Positions 5,161 through 5,652 of a stretch of DNA of 5,652 nucleotides are shown here, one piece after another. The position numbers and the translations under genes were made by a program. Every line of letters begins with the position of its first letter. Within the stretch, counting starts at the first letter, position 1. Source of the stretch: Desulfobacteraceae bacterium (GTDB lineage: Bacteria; Desulfobacterota; Desulfobacteria; Desulfobacterales; SURF-7); contig JAUXCK010000212.1 in the NCBI GenBank assembly GCA_030618925.1, positions 1 to 5,652 on the forward strand, read 5' to 3'. The notes under the pieces were generated by a model. The model was not told the origin of the DNA and made no database searches. It saw only the letters and a list, made by a program, of their open reading frames with translations.

Positions 5161-5652
5161 ACGACATGAAAAATAGCACCCTATTGGAGATCGAAGGACT
5201 TTCTCTTTCCTTTGGCGGTTTACAGGTTTTGGATAATGTCAGCCTGAGTGTGCGGAAAGGAGAGATCTTTTCCATTATCGGGCCCAACGGCGCGGGAAAG
5301 ACAAGCCTGATCAACTGCATCAATATGCACTACCGGCCGGATCGGAGCAGGATCACATTTGATGGAAAAAGGCTGGAAGGGCTGAAGCCCCACATTGTCG
5401 CAACCCTGGGGATTGCCAGGACTTTCCAGAAGGTTGAATTGTTTCAGGGGATGACGGTTCTGGACAATATCAAACTGGGCCGGCATTTTCTCATGAAGTT
5501 CTCTATTCTCGGCAGTTTTTTCAGACTTCCCAACATCGTAAATGATGAGATGAAACACCGGGCAGAGATCGAAGAGGATATTTTGGATTTTATGGGTCTT
5601 TCCAGTTTTCGCTATTCACCGGTAGGAATCCTGCCGGAAGGCGTCCTGAAAC
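5151..5652 (+). CDS. livG: LivG-type ATP-binding protein, 3' part cut by window end
   Basis: The first 167 codons of the second ABC ATPase of the importer; the family is about 255 aa, so roughly two thirds is present. Walker A GPNGAGKTS is at 44-52 and the Q-loop glutamine is Gln93 in ARTFQKVELF, the form typical of LivG. A LivG-type helical insert rich in hydrophobic residues (about 110-150) follows. The window stops inside the signature region at LPEGVLK (161-167). LivG relatives usually have LPYG here, so Glu163 in place of Tyr is noteworthy. Walker B and the switch histidine lie beyond the window. The start at 5151 overlaps the livF stop by 10 nt and is preceded by a GACGGAAACG purine-rich site. 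An internal ATG at 5166 has no ribosome site and is less likely. Overlap implies translational coupling with livF. Confidence 0.9.
   Translation, partial: MAINDMKNSTLLEIEGLSLSFGGLQVLDNVSLSVRKGEIFSIIGPNGAGKTSLINCINMHYRPDRSRITFDGKRLEGLKPHIVATLGIARTFQKVELFQGMTVLDNIKLGRHFLMKFSILGSFFRLPNIVNDEMKHRAEIEEDILDFMGLSSFRYSPVGILPEGVLK

Overview
The window reads as a stretch of chromosome from a Gram-negative anaerobe, most probably a sulfate-reducing or related Desulfobacterota (Desulfobacteraceae-like). This placement is an inference from the style of the proteins, the roughly balanced base composition, the strong AGGAGG-type ribosome sites and the pairing of an acyl-CoA synthetase with a Liv-type ABC importer. 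No rRNA or marker gene is present to prove it. I see no mobile element, CRISPR array, tRNA or phage signature.

Layout. On the minus strand, 49-1563 encodes a complete AMP-forming acyl-CoA synthetase-like protein of 504 aa. A 389-bp divergent intergenic region (1564-1952) follows. It holds a good sigma70-type promoter facing each way, and the rightward promoter carries two perfect odd-length palindromes over its -35 and -10/+1 elements. Rightward comes an ABC importer operon of the branched-chain amino acid/hydrophobic amino acid (HAAT) class. It consists of a secreted substrate-binding protein (1953-3257), a 230-bp intercistronic region with several inverted repeats including a 15-bp perfect stem (3332-3367), a LivH-type permease (3488-4372), a LivF-type ATPase (4375-5160) and the first 167 codons of a LivG-type ATPase (5151 to the window end). 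The last three genes are tightly packed, with a 2-nt gap and then a 10-nt overlap. A LivM-type second permease is needed for a complete importer and is expected just beyond the right edge.

How it may work together. The binding protein would capture a small carboxylate in the periplasm, the Liv complex would import it with ATP, and the divergently expressed ligase could trap it as a CoA thioester. Liv-type importers are known to carry aromatic and other organic acids as well as amino acids (for example the CouPSTU p-coumarate importer of Rhodopseudomonas palustris), so the liv names here mark family and not substrate.

The most unusual points are two. First, the ligase keeps its core adenylation motifs but has serine (residue 491) in place of the near-invariant catalytic lysine of the C-terminal A10 motif, together with a rewritten P-loop (TAAVAGKPRG). 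Second, the transporter promoter has a double-palindrome architecture with centres exactly 30 bp apart. I did not find a convincing wholly new system; these are the leads.
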